Source: Trogon surrucura (Eukaryota > Chordata > Aves > Trogoniformes > Trogonidae). From it: a stretch of DNA of 64,000 bases. The DNA is taken from NCBI GenBank assembly GCA_020746105.1, contig CM036618.1, positions 17,033,001 to 17,097,000 on the forward strand, given 5' to 3'. How positions within the stretch are numbered: the first letter of the stretch is position 1; each line of letters opens with the position of its first letter. The position numbers and the translations under genes were made by a program. The notes under the pieces are model-generated. The model had not been told where the DNA came from. It worked only from the letters and a program-made list of their open reading frames with translations, and ran no database searches. This document shows positions 10,701-23,800 of the stretch, piece after piece.

Positions 10701-13700
10701 GTTTTCTGATAATGCGCCACCTCCTGAGCTCCTGGAGGTACCTCTACATCATTTCCTCAAATTGCAGCACTACGTTAACTGTAAATAAAACAGCCCAGGT
10801 GCACACTGCTTTGCAGCAGAAAGTCCAGAATGACAAGTCTGATCATTCAACTATATGTTATTTAACTTTTACTGTGAATTTGTTGTTGACTGGAAGAATA
10901 TCAGAATTGATACAGTGAAGGCACTGACAGAGTGGTACCAGGGTGTCTGAATCCTCTCTTGAGTGATTGAAAAGGTTGAATTATGTGCCCCATGTTTTTT
11001 CTTACAAGAGGGCAGAGTTTTATCACTTGTAAGCCATCTGTTAAGAGATGTGTGATGACTAATCTTGCTTGTTGTCCAAAAAACTCCACCCTTTGTATGG
11101 TGATTTCTAGTTTCAGCTTGATGTTGGTGGATTTGAAATGGCAATCAGTTGTCTCCAAAGTGGGATGCATGCAAGACAATCCATTGGGGGCAGAAAGAAA
11201 AAAAAATATTTGTACATTAATAATTTTCAAAAGATATTTCGAAATGGTGTTTATTTCCTCTTCGTTGTACTTTAAGTGTCTATTTTCTATACGCTTTATA
11301 ATGTACGTAATGTTAGTACAGTAGTACATGTATATAATTGATATACATGTGTTGGGCTTTGAAATTTTTTTACTGGTAGGGGTGCACAATCAGTTTGGAA
11401 ACTACTGATAAGGAGAAATCGGTTGATTCCTTTTTAAGCTAGATAGCACAAATCTGGTATTGCTCTGTTAATGTTGATTAATTTTCCTCATCTTCAGTAA
11501 CTGCTGTGCTCTGCTGGCTCGCCTTACACTGGCAGTACCGTGAATGGAACCCATGGGCATAGGCCTGGGTGTGCTGTTTCCTTGTCCAAGGACTGTGATT
11601 TTGAGCAAGCAGTGACATCTTGCTGTGTTATCTGTAAGCCTGGTTTGGTACTGCTTGCTTCTCTGTTGCTCTAAGTCGTAACAGAAGACTTTTGTGAACT
11701 CTTTGTAGTTACTCTTGTGTTGGCAGACCAGTGAAGTAGGAGAGAGTTGTAAGGTTTTTGCGTCAAGTTGTTTCAGTGCGGATTACCTTGTAGGATGGAG
11801 TTGATAGGCTGTTGGAGGGAAGTGCAGTCACAGCGAGGTAACACTCTCATTCACTTTCTGTCACTTTTTTCTAGATAATCAGTGAAGATGTTCTGAAGAG
11901 TACCTGTGATGCTCATCAGCTCTGCATCATTTCTGTCCTGCCTCATATTCTTGACACAGGTAGATAGACAAGCAAGCAGACTTCTGCATGAATTTGTTAC
12001 TTTAAGCATGTAGTTGTGTGTTTTGACTTGACCGATTCTGTTTGTTAAACAGGTGCTTCAGGGAGGAATTCTTACCTGGATGTTATGTTAAAAATGGCTG
12101 AAAAATACAAAAAGAAAATGTGGGGGTAAGTGTCATCATAGACTGGTAGTCTTGGAAAAGATGTGAGCATTTTTGAAGGTAACAGGATAGTTGGAAGGTA
12201 ACAGATGTTGGAAGGGACCTCAAGAGATCATCTAGTCCAGCCTCCCCTAAATCCTGCACTTACCAGTGATACCTGAGCATTAATGAGATCATATTAAGCA
12301 CCTTTTACTTGTCTTGAATCCTAAAGTATCTTTGGGGCTTCTCTGGGGAGTGAGAGTTGTTCTGACCCATTGCCTGCTGTGAAAATGGGGCAGAACAGCG
12401 TGAAAGCCTGGGGAAAAATGCTGAGATTGGCTGATTCCAGGGGTTCCTCAGATGATATTTGGAACAGCCTGCCCAGAGAGGTGGTTGAGTTGCCTTACTT
12501 GAAGATGTTTAACAGATGGGTAGATGTTGTGCTGAGGTACATGGTTTAATGGTGTTGATGGAGCTAGGACAAAGGTTGGACTCGATCTTGAAGGTCTCTT
12601 CCAACTGAAACTGTTCTATGATTCTAAGATTTGCGAAGCGTTGACGGAACTGAGACCTGAGCAGTGAGGAGCTAATTCTGAGTGAAATACTGGTTTGGCA
12701 GTCTTTGTCCACAAGTCCCCCACAGTGGGATTTGGGCAGTAGTTTAGATCAATGACTTGAGCCATTTTAAAACTTAGTTAGTGTAGTCTGTAAATCATAC
12801 CAATTTTTTCAGATTGGTAACATAGTTCCTTCCCTGGGCTGCATTTGATGGCTGTTTTTGTGATCCAGCTTTCAGTTGCTATGAGCATAGGGCTGACCTA
12901 GAGGTGCTGTTGAAGACTTTCTTCTGTTACATGGGTCAAGATGCGCTGTTCTCTGCTGACTTCAGTAAAAGTTGACATTGTCAAGGGCAGTTCAGAGCCC
13001 AGCTTGAACTCTGCGGGGTTGCTGGATACGTGTGACTTCAAAATGATTGTAGTGCCTATCCTAATTATGCATTTTCTATTTTGTCTTTTCCTCAAGGTGG
13101 CTGTGGACAGAAGCAGGTGCTCAGTCAGATCTTGAGAGCTCTTTGGGGATTGGAGGCTTTGGGTATCCAGCAATGGCAGCTGTTAATGCTCGGAAGATGA
13201 AATTTGCCCTTCTGAAAGGATCGTTCAGTGAGCAAGGGATTAATGAGTTTCTCAGGTATGCAGTCTTTAAGTGACTCAAATCTACCTGTAGACCAAAATC
13301 AGATGAGACTTGCACAGTTAAGAGAATCGAGGTGAACAGCATTCACTGGAGCAAGGGAATGATTTCAGTGGGGATCACAACTAATAGAGCAGTCGCTACC
13401 TTTTTATGGTGGAGAGAATTAAGAAGTTGGCCATTTAGACTTAAATGGTGTTTTTAGCACACCTTTTGAAACTAGTTTGAAAACAAATTGGTTTTGATCT
13501 TGAAAACTTCAGGTTTTCTGGTAACAGAAGAAATTAATGGGACTTGGTAATCAATACTGTTTAATTCAAATGGTGCATTCTGATTAGTAATGGGGAAGTT
13601 TCCAGTTTGGGAATCTATAAATGGGTGCTGTTGTGGTTCTTCTGCATGTTGCTGTTCATCTGTCTGGTTTGGTCTTCTGTCTCTCACCCTCCTGTTCCAC

Positions 13701-16120
13701 ATTCCCCTGGCATCTGATAAACTATTTGGGGGGAGCTGAAACAATCCATGCAAAAAGTCGGTAGCTCTACTCTGCTCAGCTCAGGGTCCTTCAAACTGCC
13801 TCTTGTTGGGCAAGAGCCAGTGCTTCTCGAGAATTAAATGGGGAAAGGAAATGGAAGGACAGGAGGTGGCAGCATCACTGAAACAGTGCAGCCAAACTTA
13901 ACCTGTTACTTAAACATGGTCAAAGTGAAGGGGAACTCTGCTTCTGGGGAAAGCACCATAAGGTAGGTAAGAGCCTTTGAGAGCTCACATTAACAGTGTT
14001 ATTTCCATGTCCTCGCCTGGAGAATGGCTTAAGATGGTCAGAATTGCAAAAGCAAATACAGCAGTCTTTTCCTGCCTTGCTGTAAGCACATTAATGGAAC
14101 CGTATTCCTGCTGGATCAATGGAAACAGTGATAGCTTCTCTTATCTGTGTAGGTGATCACACACTTTTTCTTGATGCCAAAAAGAGAATGCTTTCAGAGC
14201 ATGAAGTAAAATTAAACATTCAGATGCAAGAAGAGTAATACCAGACAGTCTGCACTAACGCATGTGAGAGAAATGTCTGCCTTTCTCAGACATGGCAAAT
14301 TCTTGTAGTCTGTAAAATCAGTCTTTAGTTGAAGCCTCTCCTTGTGAGGGTGGATGGTGTTTCCAGGGCACAACAGCCGATTTAACAGCTTATGTCACGT
14401 AGATAATTGGTTTTGTATTGTCTTACTGCGGAGCAATACTTGCTAGAATAATCTCTTACTGGATGCTTTAGCTTGGCCCTGCTGCCTAGAGAAAGCAGTG
14501 CGGTCACAGCTGGTGTAGCTGGCTGGTAACTCTGCTTGCTGTGCACAGCTTTTGTCATCTCATAAGCAGACTCAACACTGTTTGACCAAAAATAAGGAAA
14601 TTGGCACTGAGAAGAGCATAAAAATTGCAGATTCCACCTAGGGATGAATGCTTATTCAGTCTTGGTTATCTGTGAAAGAATGCAAAGGGATCGCTCTTCA
14701 GGATTTTAATATTAGTTTTTTTGGAGCAAGCCTAACTAGCTAGTGAAAGGTAGAGTGTCCCAAAGCAGAAGCTGGTTACCTCATACCCATTGTAACCTGT
14801 GGAGGCTTAGTCTCCACTAAAAAAGGTTCACTGGTGATTTCAAGTAATAGTTGCAGGTGACTTCGAGAGCTGGAATTACAGACTCCTCCTGAAATTGCCT
14901 TAAGTGATAAATATACTGTTAAAGGGGATGTATTTGTCCATGCTTATTACACTGCTGAAATAGGAAATAGTGTAGCTCACCTAATTTGTCTCTTTGGATC
15001 CAATTGTAAATTTGCAATGCTGCTTAAAGGGCTCTCTTGTGCTCCTCAGTTCGGAAAAGCTTTTGCTTTTAGACAGTTTAGATTTGCTTTAAGAGATGAG
15101 ATCGCAAAGTAGGCTTTCTTTTATCTGAAGCAGGCATTGTTCTAGGTGGGTGGAGATGGGAGGAATTTCTTAAATTTAATTTTTTATTTGTTTTTTCTCA
15201 GGGAACTGTCTGTTGGTCGTGGCTCTACAGCACCAGTGGGTGGTGGAGCTTTCCCTAAAATTCATTCAGTTGAACCTTGGGATGGCAAAGATGGTGAGGT
15301 AAGAGGTGCTTCATCTCTAAAACTTCTGATGATTTGGTAGGTTCAGGAGTGACTGCATAGAATAACTAAGAACTGGCATTGTGAAAATTCTTATTCTTCT
15401 AAGATTGTGGCAAGTTGTGTTGATGGTTTCTCATTCTCTAAATCCTGCCACTACACCAAACACAAGATTCATTGTCTGACATTGTGGACAGATACTCCTG
15501 CCTAGCTGTTAGGATTTAATCAGAAAGGTGAATCCCTTGAGGCTGAAATTTGTTATTATCTGTGCTGAGTAAGGGACAGGGTGGTGTATGCTTTTGAGAT
15601 CAGAATGGTGTGGAGACTTTGGTTTTGCAATATGCTGACCTTACCATCAAAGTCTTAATATCAGAAAGTTTGTATGATAAAGGCTGGGTAATAAATAACA
15701 CCAGTGATTAAGTATGTTCTTAAGGTTGAATGTTGCTATAAAAAAAACAAAGTTACTGCAATCCTTTGATCTACTTCAGGTAGAATTAAAATACACAATA
15801 TGGAAGGAATTTTGTGACATAGTTTATCTGTACTTTTCTTTATCTGAAGTATTTTTATTAGTAGAAAACCACCTTCTACTCTAAACTCGGATCGCTTGTC
15901 CTGTGCTTAATACACTTTTGAGTTTTTATGATTGGAAGAGATGATGGGAGGGAACTTTACCCTCAGAACGAAGCAAGCGTCTCTCAGAGTCAGCGATGTC
16001 GTGGTGTTAAGTATTTCTAAATGCGTGCTCAAAACCTTCCCTTCTTCACAGCTTCCAGTTGAAGATGATATTGATCTCAGTGATGTGGATCTGGATGACT
16101 GGGATAAAGATGAGCTGTGA
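1800..16120 (+). CDS. PDIA6: Protein disulfide isomerase A6 (P5), complete gene
   Basis: ER-lumen thiol oxidoreductase that forms and rearranges disulfides in secretory proteins. Coding exons: 1800-1833, 5259-5400, 6461-6518, 7257-7383, 7846-7952, 9380-9513, 9929-10043, 10597-10737, 11875-11959, 12053-12125, 13097-13255, 15202-15298, 16052-16120. All junctions are GT/AG with matching phases, giving 446 residues (human about 440). A signal peptide (core [14 protein letters not shown]) is followed by thioredoxin domain a with CGHC at residues 60-63, domain a' with CGHC at 196-199, a b domain, an acidic tail and KDEL at the very end for ER retention. The first CGHC starts right after a TGG codon split by intron 2. 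The ATG at 1800 is chosen because exon 1 ends in phase 1 and joins exactly to the conserved GTVSC segment. The exon 3 acceptor (C-run then A-run, AAG) is weak. Introns hold CR1 fragments at 2621, 8030, 12190 and 12400 and otherwise nothing recognised. Family identity is certain. Confidence 0.97.
2621..3405 (-). repeat. CR1 LINE fragment in PDIA6 intron 1
   Basis: A minus-oriented CR1 3' portion. The 3' tail is at the left (ATAGAATCACACAATG), followed by the typical CCAACTCCCCTGCC segment and the end of the reverse-transcriptase ORF. The element is 5'-truncated at about 3405. It is closely similar to the copy at 50,399-51,225. Confidence 0.9.
8030..8770 (-). repeat. Old CR1 fragment in PDIA6 intron 5
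   Basis: A diverged minus-oriented CR1. GGTTATCTAGTCCAGCCCCC near 8068 marks the 3' end. Segments near 8400-8530 (AGCCTCTCATCGTATG, CAGTGTGTGCATGCCTCTGG) match the reverse-transcriptase C-terminal region of the cleaner copy at 2621. It is much more mutated than that copy. Confidence 0.75.
12190..12260 (-). repeat. CR1 3'-end fragment
   Basis: The short segment TTGGAAGGGACCTCAAGAGATCATCTAGTCCAG is split here as TTGGAAGGGACCTC and GATCATCTAGTCC, the conserved CR1 3' untranslated signature in minus orientation. It sits in PDIA6 intron 10. Confidence 0.75.
12400..12640 (+). repeat. CR1 fragment in PDIA6 intron 10
   Basis: A plus-oriented CR1 tail: GGAACAGCCTGCCCAGAGAG near 12,462, GGTTGGACTCGATCTTGAAG near 12,575, then GTTCTATGATTCTAAG at the 3' end. 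It faces the minus-oriented CR1 fragment just upstream. Confidence 0.8.
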
Positions 16121-16497
16121 GATCTTCAGGAAACTTCTTGGGAGAGTTTGCGCAGCAGTTTGCAACCCGGTTCACAATCAGATGGATATTCCAGTGGCCT
16201 TTTTATGGAGAAATAGCACGTGACACACTGTGCTGTTTGATGCACTGCAGCAGTGAACTGTACACATCTCAAGAAAACATTGCAGAAATTCTATGAATTG
16301 TCATAACCAGTAAACTTGATTGTATTCTGTGTAACAAATATTTTGAGGACAACGTGGATATTTCTTTTGGAACATCTTGGGTTTTATTTTGTTGATAGTG
16401 TGCTATTTGAGTGTTACTGGAGGCTGTTAGTGTAACCAATTTAAATTGTGATGTGTTTTCTTTTCATGGAGGTGGAACCTGGTCAGCTTCTGTTTCA

Positions 16498-16510
16498 ATT
16501 AAAGAATAAA
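16498..16510 (+). terminator. PDIA6: PDIA6 poly(A) signals
   Basis: ATTAAA (16,498-16,503) and AATAAA (16,505-16,510) lie about 380 bp after the KDEL stop codon, with GT-rich sequence (CAGTGTTAGTCTTGTATAG) just downstream. Together they form a standard vertebrate cleavage and polyadenylation site. A further AATAAA near 17,030 could serve as a distal site. Confidence 0.8.
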
Positions 16511-16529
16511 ATATTTTTGACACACAGTG

Positions 16530-17480
16530 TTAGTCTTGTATAGAGTAACAGAGGTGCACGTGATAAAAGCGATCCCGTTTTGGATGACTTCTGAAAAATG
16601 AACTGTAGGATCAGGGCTCGTGCGGAAGGGAGTCCTGAACCACCCCCTCGCTGTGACCAATCGCGATGGTTTGGCCTAAAGCCTGATTAGACAGACAATC
16701 TTAGTTTAAATGCTCTTTAGTCTTCCTATTCCTTCTCAGGGGCTTTCCTTTCATTGTGCCAGGCTTCCTAAGATCATGGAACGGGTTCCTACTGCAGTGG
16801 GAGACACTGGGAGCTGTTGGTCTGTTCACCAGGATTAGCGGTGAAGCTGATCCCTGTTTTAGGGCATGAGGATTTCCAGGTGCTAACAGGAAAACACCAT
16901 GGTGCTGTCTCCAGAAAATGGGGCTAATATTTCTTCATTTCCCATCTGGCATTGTTTTGGTTTGAAGTTGTTATTTCCTTGGAAGGGGAATCAGGACTGA
17001 TGCTAGGGATGGTTGCTGCTGCTTTTTAAATAAAAATACGATTGCATTTTGTTGCTCTCCCCATCTTGCGTATTGGTGTCTAGTGAAGGGACCCTCCTGT
17101 GATCAAGTTTCTTTTATAAGTAAGGAATGAAAGAACTGAAAGTTTCCCCTCTTTTCAAGGAAATAACTTACCTGTTGCCTAGTGTCTGTAAGAGATGGCC
17201 CATGGCTCACCCCTACGAGCGGCAGTGTAAGAACCACTGGTAGCCAACAGTAACTCGACTGCAGATTTGGTGCAGGAAATGTGCCCAAGTTATCCCAGCA
17301 GATGAGATCTCATGGAACTGTTCTGACTGAAATGTCTTGGCAAAAATTAAACTTATGAGTACTTTGAACTACTACAGTAAGTTTCACAGCAATTTTTAGG
17401 ATTTTTTTTTAACATTTTTTCTTTTAAAATAAAAAACTTCTGAGTTTTGCTCTGATGCTTTCAACTTTTTCTGTTTGTGG
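16530..17480. other. Spacer between convergent PDIA6 and ATP6V1C2
   Basis: No coding exon or repeat is recognised. Poly(A)-like hexamers occur on the plus strand near 17,030 and 17,425. The two genes end tail to tail with about 1 kb between them, so long 3'UTR forms could overlap. Confidence 0.6.
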
Positions 17481-17564
17481 TTTTTTTATTTAAGTTTGCT
17501 TTGTTAGAAAAACAGGACTGTATACACCTAGTAGACCCATTAGCCACCACACTTCTTAAATTGT

Positions 17565-17570
17565 TTTATT
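17565..17570 (-). terminator. ATP6V1C2: Candidate ATP6V1C2 poly(A) signal
   Basis: TTTATT on the plus strand is AATAAA on the minus strand, about 275 bp beyond the ATP6V1C2 stop codon. Another TTTATT occurs near 17,486. Which one is used cannot be told from sequence. Confidence 0.5.
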
Positions 17571-17845
17571 TCAACTCCACTAGATACTCCACCTTTGTAA
17601 TTTACCAAAAAAAAATAAATACTACCATAGTACCTCCTGCCTCTTGAAATATGTTTTTGTAAAATATGAACAAGAAATACTTATATTGAAGTTACTGTAA
17701 AAATTACTGGAAGCAGTAGGAAAATCTTGGGCAGTTATCCTGCTACAGCATATACATTTTAATTTGACTTTCAGCAGCTAAAGCTTGTTTTACTGTAACG
17801 TTAGGGTCTTGGAAAACTAATCGATGGAGCTTCAGTAGTTTTTCT

Positions 17846-20800
17846 TCAGTCAAGGAGACTGAGATCAATTTTGAAATAGACATAAGGATAGTATTCTTGA
17901 TTACTCAGCTGTAAACCAGGGATGTCCATGCCAGGCTGCAAAAGGAAACAATATGACTTTAGTAAACAAACTTGCACAGTTTCAAGCTACAGTGGATTGC
18001 TTTTGTGCTCTCCCTCTACAGGTGGAATGGAGTTTTGTGTTTGCTGTGTTTAAGAGGCGGAATTTGTATTTATAATCTTATGCTTGCTGGGTTTAGTCTG
18101 GTTAATACCTACTGGTTAATTTTAATTGGTTTATCTTAAATTGTTTGTGCACTTGGGATGCAGGGAAGTTAAAAAACAATTTAGCATTTAGTTCTGAATT
18201 AATTTTTCATGCTTGTGTTGATCTGAATGTTTATAGAAGACTTAAGTTTTTTACCTAGAGGAACTGCTTCTAATTGAGCAGGCCTGTTTCAGTCCAGTCA
18301 CTGTAACCATCAGATGCTTCAACAGAAAATGTGAGCAGCCTATGCATCTCCATCATAATCTGAGCCTACCTGTTACCTTAATCCAATCTGCAACCACCAG
18401 GGAGTAGAGTTGTATCCAGGGCTCCTAGCATTGCAAGGTGTGAGATGTGTGCTCTACGCCCTGGATGGTGAATGTGCTTGTTCGGCTACGCTAAGACAAG
18501 GTACAGCATGTCCACGTGCAGTCCAGATACATACATCCATTATACTTGCTGCTGCAACTTCATCCAGGTGTTTGAAGACCACATTTAGGACGTCTCTCAG
18601 GCGTTTTACAGACTTCCTATTTGGCTGCAGCAGCATTGCTTGGAAATTCACTGGGAGGCCGTACCTTGAGAAACACAGGGAATGCACGATCATCTGCTGG
18701 GAAAGGGCATCCGCACCTTCCCCTCCTGCCCTTCTCCCTCTTCAGGCTCCCGGCATGCTGGCTGGGGGGACTCTGCAGAAAAAATTGCAGTGGTGGTGTG
18801 CTGCCTCCTTATTCAAAAGCATTTCTTTTGTGAAGCCGAAAGGCACCTAACTGCATCCTTCTGTTCTCCACTTCCCTTTAAGTGCCCCCTGAGAACCATT
18901 CTTCATCAACTTTGAATGCCACCGTTTTAGTAGTCATCTGCGTTGTCTCCTGTGAGCTCCTGGAGCGAGGTGTGTAAGGGATGTTCCCTCCCACAAAGGC
19001 ACTGCCCCAGGACAAGAACTGTAAGTTTTGACTTTACAGAAATCTCTGCCAGTGCTGCACGTTTGCCCACTTACCGCAGGACGGATTCAACAAAAACCCT
19101 CAAGGCTTTCACGTGAATCCAAGCCACAAATGCTTCACTGAAGTTCACTTTCAGCCAGCGCAGCAATGGGCCCTGTGAGAAGAGATACAACAGTATCACG
19201 GTCCCCTCGCTGTATGAAGCAGCTCCATCGCTGATGCCACTGAAGCCATCGTGGGCTGCTGAGGTAATTCTCACGCAGCTCATTAGTGGCTCCCAGTTTA
19301 TCAGAAACTCAGGTGACCTTAGGCAAGTTGTGTTATCTACCCTGTGCCTTGATTTTCTGTGCTAAGTGGAGCTCACAGGAGTCTGTTGGAACCATAAAGC
19401 CATTTCGAAGTGAGAGGTGCTTAGGCAAGCCAGTAGCCAAGGCTGTTGTTATGTGGGCACATTATGTGACGTGCTACTTACATATTGTTGTTTCTTATCA
19501 GATGCTAATTTCATCAGCTCTTCCTTTTCACATTTCAGTTCCTTCTCATCAAAATAAAATTCTCGAACCATGAACCTACAATTGAATGACATTTGCTCTC
19601 ATAAGCCATTGTGCAAGCAATACACACATCCATTTCTTTTTTCTTCTGGGAGAAGCAGGTACGGGATGTTTCAAAGTTGCCAGCCATTTAACCAGTTAAA
19701 GTGCGTGGAAAGTGGGGTTGATGTCACCTCCAGAAAGTGAGCTCCCTGCTGTCAGTAGCATGAGAGCACAAAGGACAATTCTGGGATCAGAAGTTTGGTG
19801 CTTGAATAACAGGATCGCTGTATCTGCTGCCACAGCTCCTTCCCACCCTCCCTTCTCAGTGGCATTAGGGCCAGCTCAAACAGTAAGGAACTCCTACAAA
19901 GCCAGCAGTGGATTCAGCTGTACTGCACACAGAGTAAGCCTTGCCCTTACCCTCATCATCCGCTTGCCAGCATTCCCTGCCCAGCGATCAGCACTTCTTA
20001 CCTGTTCTCCCTGGCTTTAGCCTTGAAGTCATCCATCACTTTTCTAAATAGAGTCACGGTGAAGAGTCCTCCCTCTGCATCCTCAGCAATCATCCTGTGG
20101 AAGGGAAATCCACTGCTGTGATTTGACACAGCAAATCCCTCATGCATTCTTTACCTTCCTCTTTTGCAGTTTTTTTTTCATTTATGATACTGGAAAACAC
20201 CCTGCTATTCAGTAACTGCTCTGACTGAAACAGGGAACAGAGGCTTTACTAGCACCAGCCACGCCATTCCCAATGTAAAACTCCCACGAGTTAAGTTCCT
20301 GAACTCATCATGGTACACACACATTCTGCCTGCCTGATTTTTCTACATTTCCTGATAACATTCCCCCACTTTCCATGTACTTGTGTTTTCAAGACAGGCA
20401 GCAGCAAACAGCCATCTTCTTTCCTGGGCTTTCTGCTTCTTCCATTTCAGATAATAGCACTGTCACCTCTGGTGCCCTGGCTTGGACCACATGGTCTGTA
20501 TGAGGCGAGTGGTGGAATATTTAATTCCTAGGGAGGATTTTTCACTCGAGGTGAAAGGATAAATTAATAAGGTATTTGCTAATGCAAACAGCAGTACACT
20601 GAATTATCTTATTCTACAGTAGGAAGCAATTAAAGATGCAAAGATAGTGTTTGATCTTTGTAAAAAGTAGTTTCCATGAAGTTGTATTCAATTGTATGTG
20701 TCTGAATTATGCCTGGATTACTGTAACACATTGTTTGTTTTACACAAAAAGCAAAGGTCCTGGTTGAAAGTATAGAGAATTAGATTACTGGAAAAGGGAA

Positions 20801-23800
20801 CAACAAGCTAATTGTAAAAAATAAATGATGACTTTTTTTCCTTCCTCTACAATTGCCTTCAACACAGTAATTTCTGTTTTCAATTCAAAATGAGATTGGA
20901 CAAATCTATTTGTTAACATAAAGAGCCCCTGCATTAGACAAGTGATGCCTTCCAGGATCCGGCAATCCAAGGAGCTGAAACACGGCAGGGATCTGAAACG
21001 AACAGGGACTTTAACTTGGAATTTTTCTTACTTGGTGGAGCGAGGCACTACCATATCGGAGAGTGATTCATAGGTCTTCTGCCACTGTATGTAGCTTGAC
21101 CTTAGAGCAACAGAAGACAAAGCAGAGTAAATCAATAATATGTACTTGAAAGCAAATGTGTCAATAAATATAGGTAATTAAGCTAATGGCTTAGGGTAGA
21201 AGGGCTGGAGCTCTTTGTGCTGGATTATGTGATTAAGACACATTAAGCCTCTCCTATCTTTTCCTCTCCTTGCCACCAGCTAGGAAGAGACTTCCCTCAA
21301 CACCACACCTTCAATCCTTACTTTGGGTCCTGGCATGAGGAAGACCCCAGAGCAGGGAGCTGGTGGTGGCAAAAACGTGGCTTTTGGAACATACTCCCAG
21401 GCTGCCACACAAGGGCCCACGCTCCAGGACCGCAGCAGCAGCTGCCCCTGATCCACGGGTAGGTGTGCTACAGCTGCCACGTGCAATCCCAGGGCTGAAT
21501 GGGTGCTACACTGCCAGCGTGACAAGCACCAGCACTGGGAGAAAGGGGTTCAGAGGGATGGTAGGAGTTTGCAAAGTAAGAAGTCTGGTTATAGGGGGAA
21601 TCTGAAAGAAAGTGCAGATAAGAAACTCAGCAAACTTATCTCAAAGAGCTTTTTGTAACATGGTTTTCACAGAGAGAAAAGTGATGGTGTTGTATGTGTG
21701 TGTTGGGACGGGGCTATACAGAGAGGAAAAGTTTTGTGTGGGCTTCTAAGGCCATCATGTAACTTCACAACTGCCAGTGGTGGCAGTCACCCTATGTGCA
21801 GGCACTTCAACCTAAACATTAGGAAAAACTTTTTCACTGTGAGGGTGACAGAGCACTGGAACAGGCTGCCCAGGGAGGCTGTGGAGTCTCCTTCTCTGGA
21901 GACATTCAAAACCTGCCTGGACACGTTCCTGGGTGACCAACTCTATGGAATCCTGCTTAGACAGGAGGGTTGGACTAGATGACCTCTAGAGGTCTCTTCC
22001 AACCCCTAGTATTCTCTGATTCATAGAATCATAGAATCGTAGAATGGCCTAGGCTGGAAGAGACCTTAGAGATCATTTAATCCAACCTCCCTGTCATGGG
22101 CAGGGACGCGTCTCAACTAGATCAGGCAACACATGGGGACCGAACGGGGATCGAACCCGCGACCTTGGTGTTATCAGCACCACGCTCTAATTCTGTAATA
22201 CATGGCCAGCAGAAGCCCTGTGAGTTTGACAGGTCTAATTTCTTTTATAAACTGGCTAAGCTCCAACAAGAATATGTTTTCCTCTTTTTATTGACTAGTA
22301 CCATTCCTATCAGCGGGCTGTCTGAGAACCCACTCTGTAACCATTAAAAACCTATACCCTGATTCTGTCCTGCTCCAAGCTGGGAGCAGTCTTTGTCTCT
22401 TTTGCGCCAGCACCACCCTTGAGAGAAACTGTTCCTAACTTTGCTGACAGCTCCACCCGTGTCCCAGCCACGGTGCTGAGGAGCTGCCCCAACCCAATAT
22501 GGCCAGATGAGGAGCTGAGGCCTGACGCCCAACGCCGCGCTGAGCGCGTGTGCACGCACTACTGCCTTACTTTGGCACCACGACGAGCAGCGTGATAAGA
22601 TACTCAGAATTCAGAACAAAGTCCTCTTTATGCACAATGTCTGCTAGCGTCCGAGTCAGCAGATTTCCCCTATGGCGAGGACAAAGAAAAAAAATAACAT
22701 TAGTAGGAACCCTGTAGCAGCACACTGGAGGTATTGTGCTGTGGGGAGAGCTGCTAGCAGTGTGTACTGGGGTAGAAAAAGGCCATGAAGGAGGTGGCTA
22801 AAGAAAACACCTACATTTCTAAAATAACTATTTAGGGGTTTTTACTGCAACTAAAAAGAATAAAAAAATGACTAATACTAATGGTAGAATACTAGTGGCT
22901 AGCACTAGGCCAGTTTATGCCCTTTGTGTGAAATTACACTGTTCTGCTGCTCTTGTTTCTACAGTGAGGGTGTAGATGCTTGTGAAGTGCTCGTCTGAAG
23001 TTACCAGCCTGCTCCCAAACATTGCTGCATCTCACGGGAGGCACCTGCTTTCTCAGGCTGCCTGCTCCAGCCACATAAGCAGTGTTAGTGCAGACCAAAG
23101 CCATCAAAGCAACCCTGGCCTACCTGAACTGTTGTGGAGAAGCACACAGAGGTCCCTTCAGCTGAAGAACAGTGGGAGCAGCAGTCTCGTGTGCAGGTGG
23201 GACCCGCAGGAGGGGATTTCTTCACAGTCTAAGCCCACTTAATCACATTAAGTCCCACTAGCGCCACACACCTATGAAGTGTAGATGGCTGGGGCTGGAT
23301 GGGCATGGCTGGTAGGCACTAGGTGTGTGTGCGAAGAGAGCAAAAGCCCCAAAATCAGAAAAATTTGTTCCCACCAGAACACACATTCCACTGAACAACA
23401 ATGGGTGTGTAAGCATGTATCCTGGCTAGCATGTGAGCTAAACAGAACCAATCCTGTTCAGTGATTTTACTCTTCAGCCGAGTCCCCTCTAAGAAGTTGC
23501 ACTTTCTGAAGTTAACAGCATGTTTTTGCAGACAGTGTGTGCTACTGGCAGTGATAACACCTGATGTTTACAGTTACTGCCTGGGATCAATATGCAGAAA
23601 GGCTCTTGCTTATACTTATTCCTATAGTGACCAAGGTCATTGCTGGCCCTTGTGTGCCACACTGGGGGTGCCGGGTAGTAAAAGGGTCACAAGGAAGTAA
23701 AAAGTTGCATCTCTGGGGAGGGACGGACATGACAAGTGACCCAAAACTGAGCAGCAAAGTATTCCATTCCACATATATCATATTCAGTGTAAATCTAAGA

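Noticed and set aside
19173-19283. Extension of ATP6V1C2 exon 10 upstream, as an isoform-specific exon
   Set aside because: The frame is open but a good acceptor (CTCTTCTCACAG) directly precedes exon 10, and the extra residues do not look conserved.
22125-22192. tRNA-Ile gene
   Set aside because: The 5' half with the A-box and the acceptor pairing is missing, and the sequence runs into a CR1 tail, so it is a SINE head.
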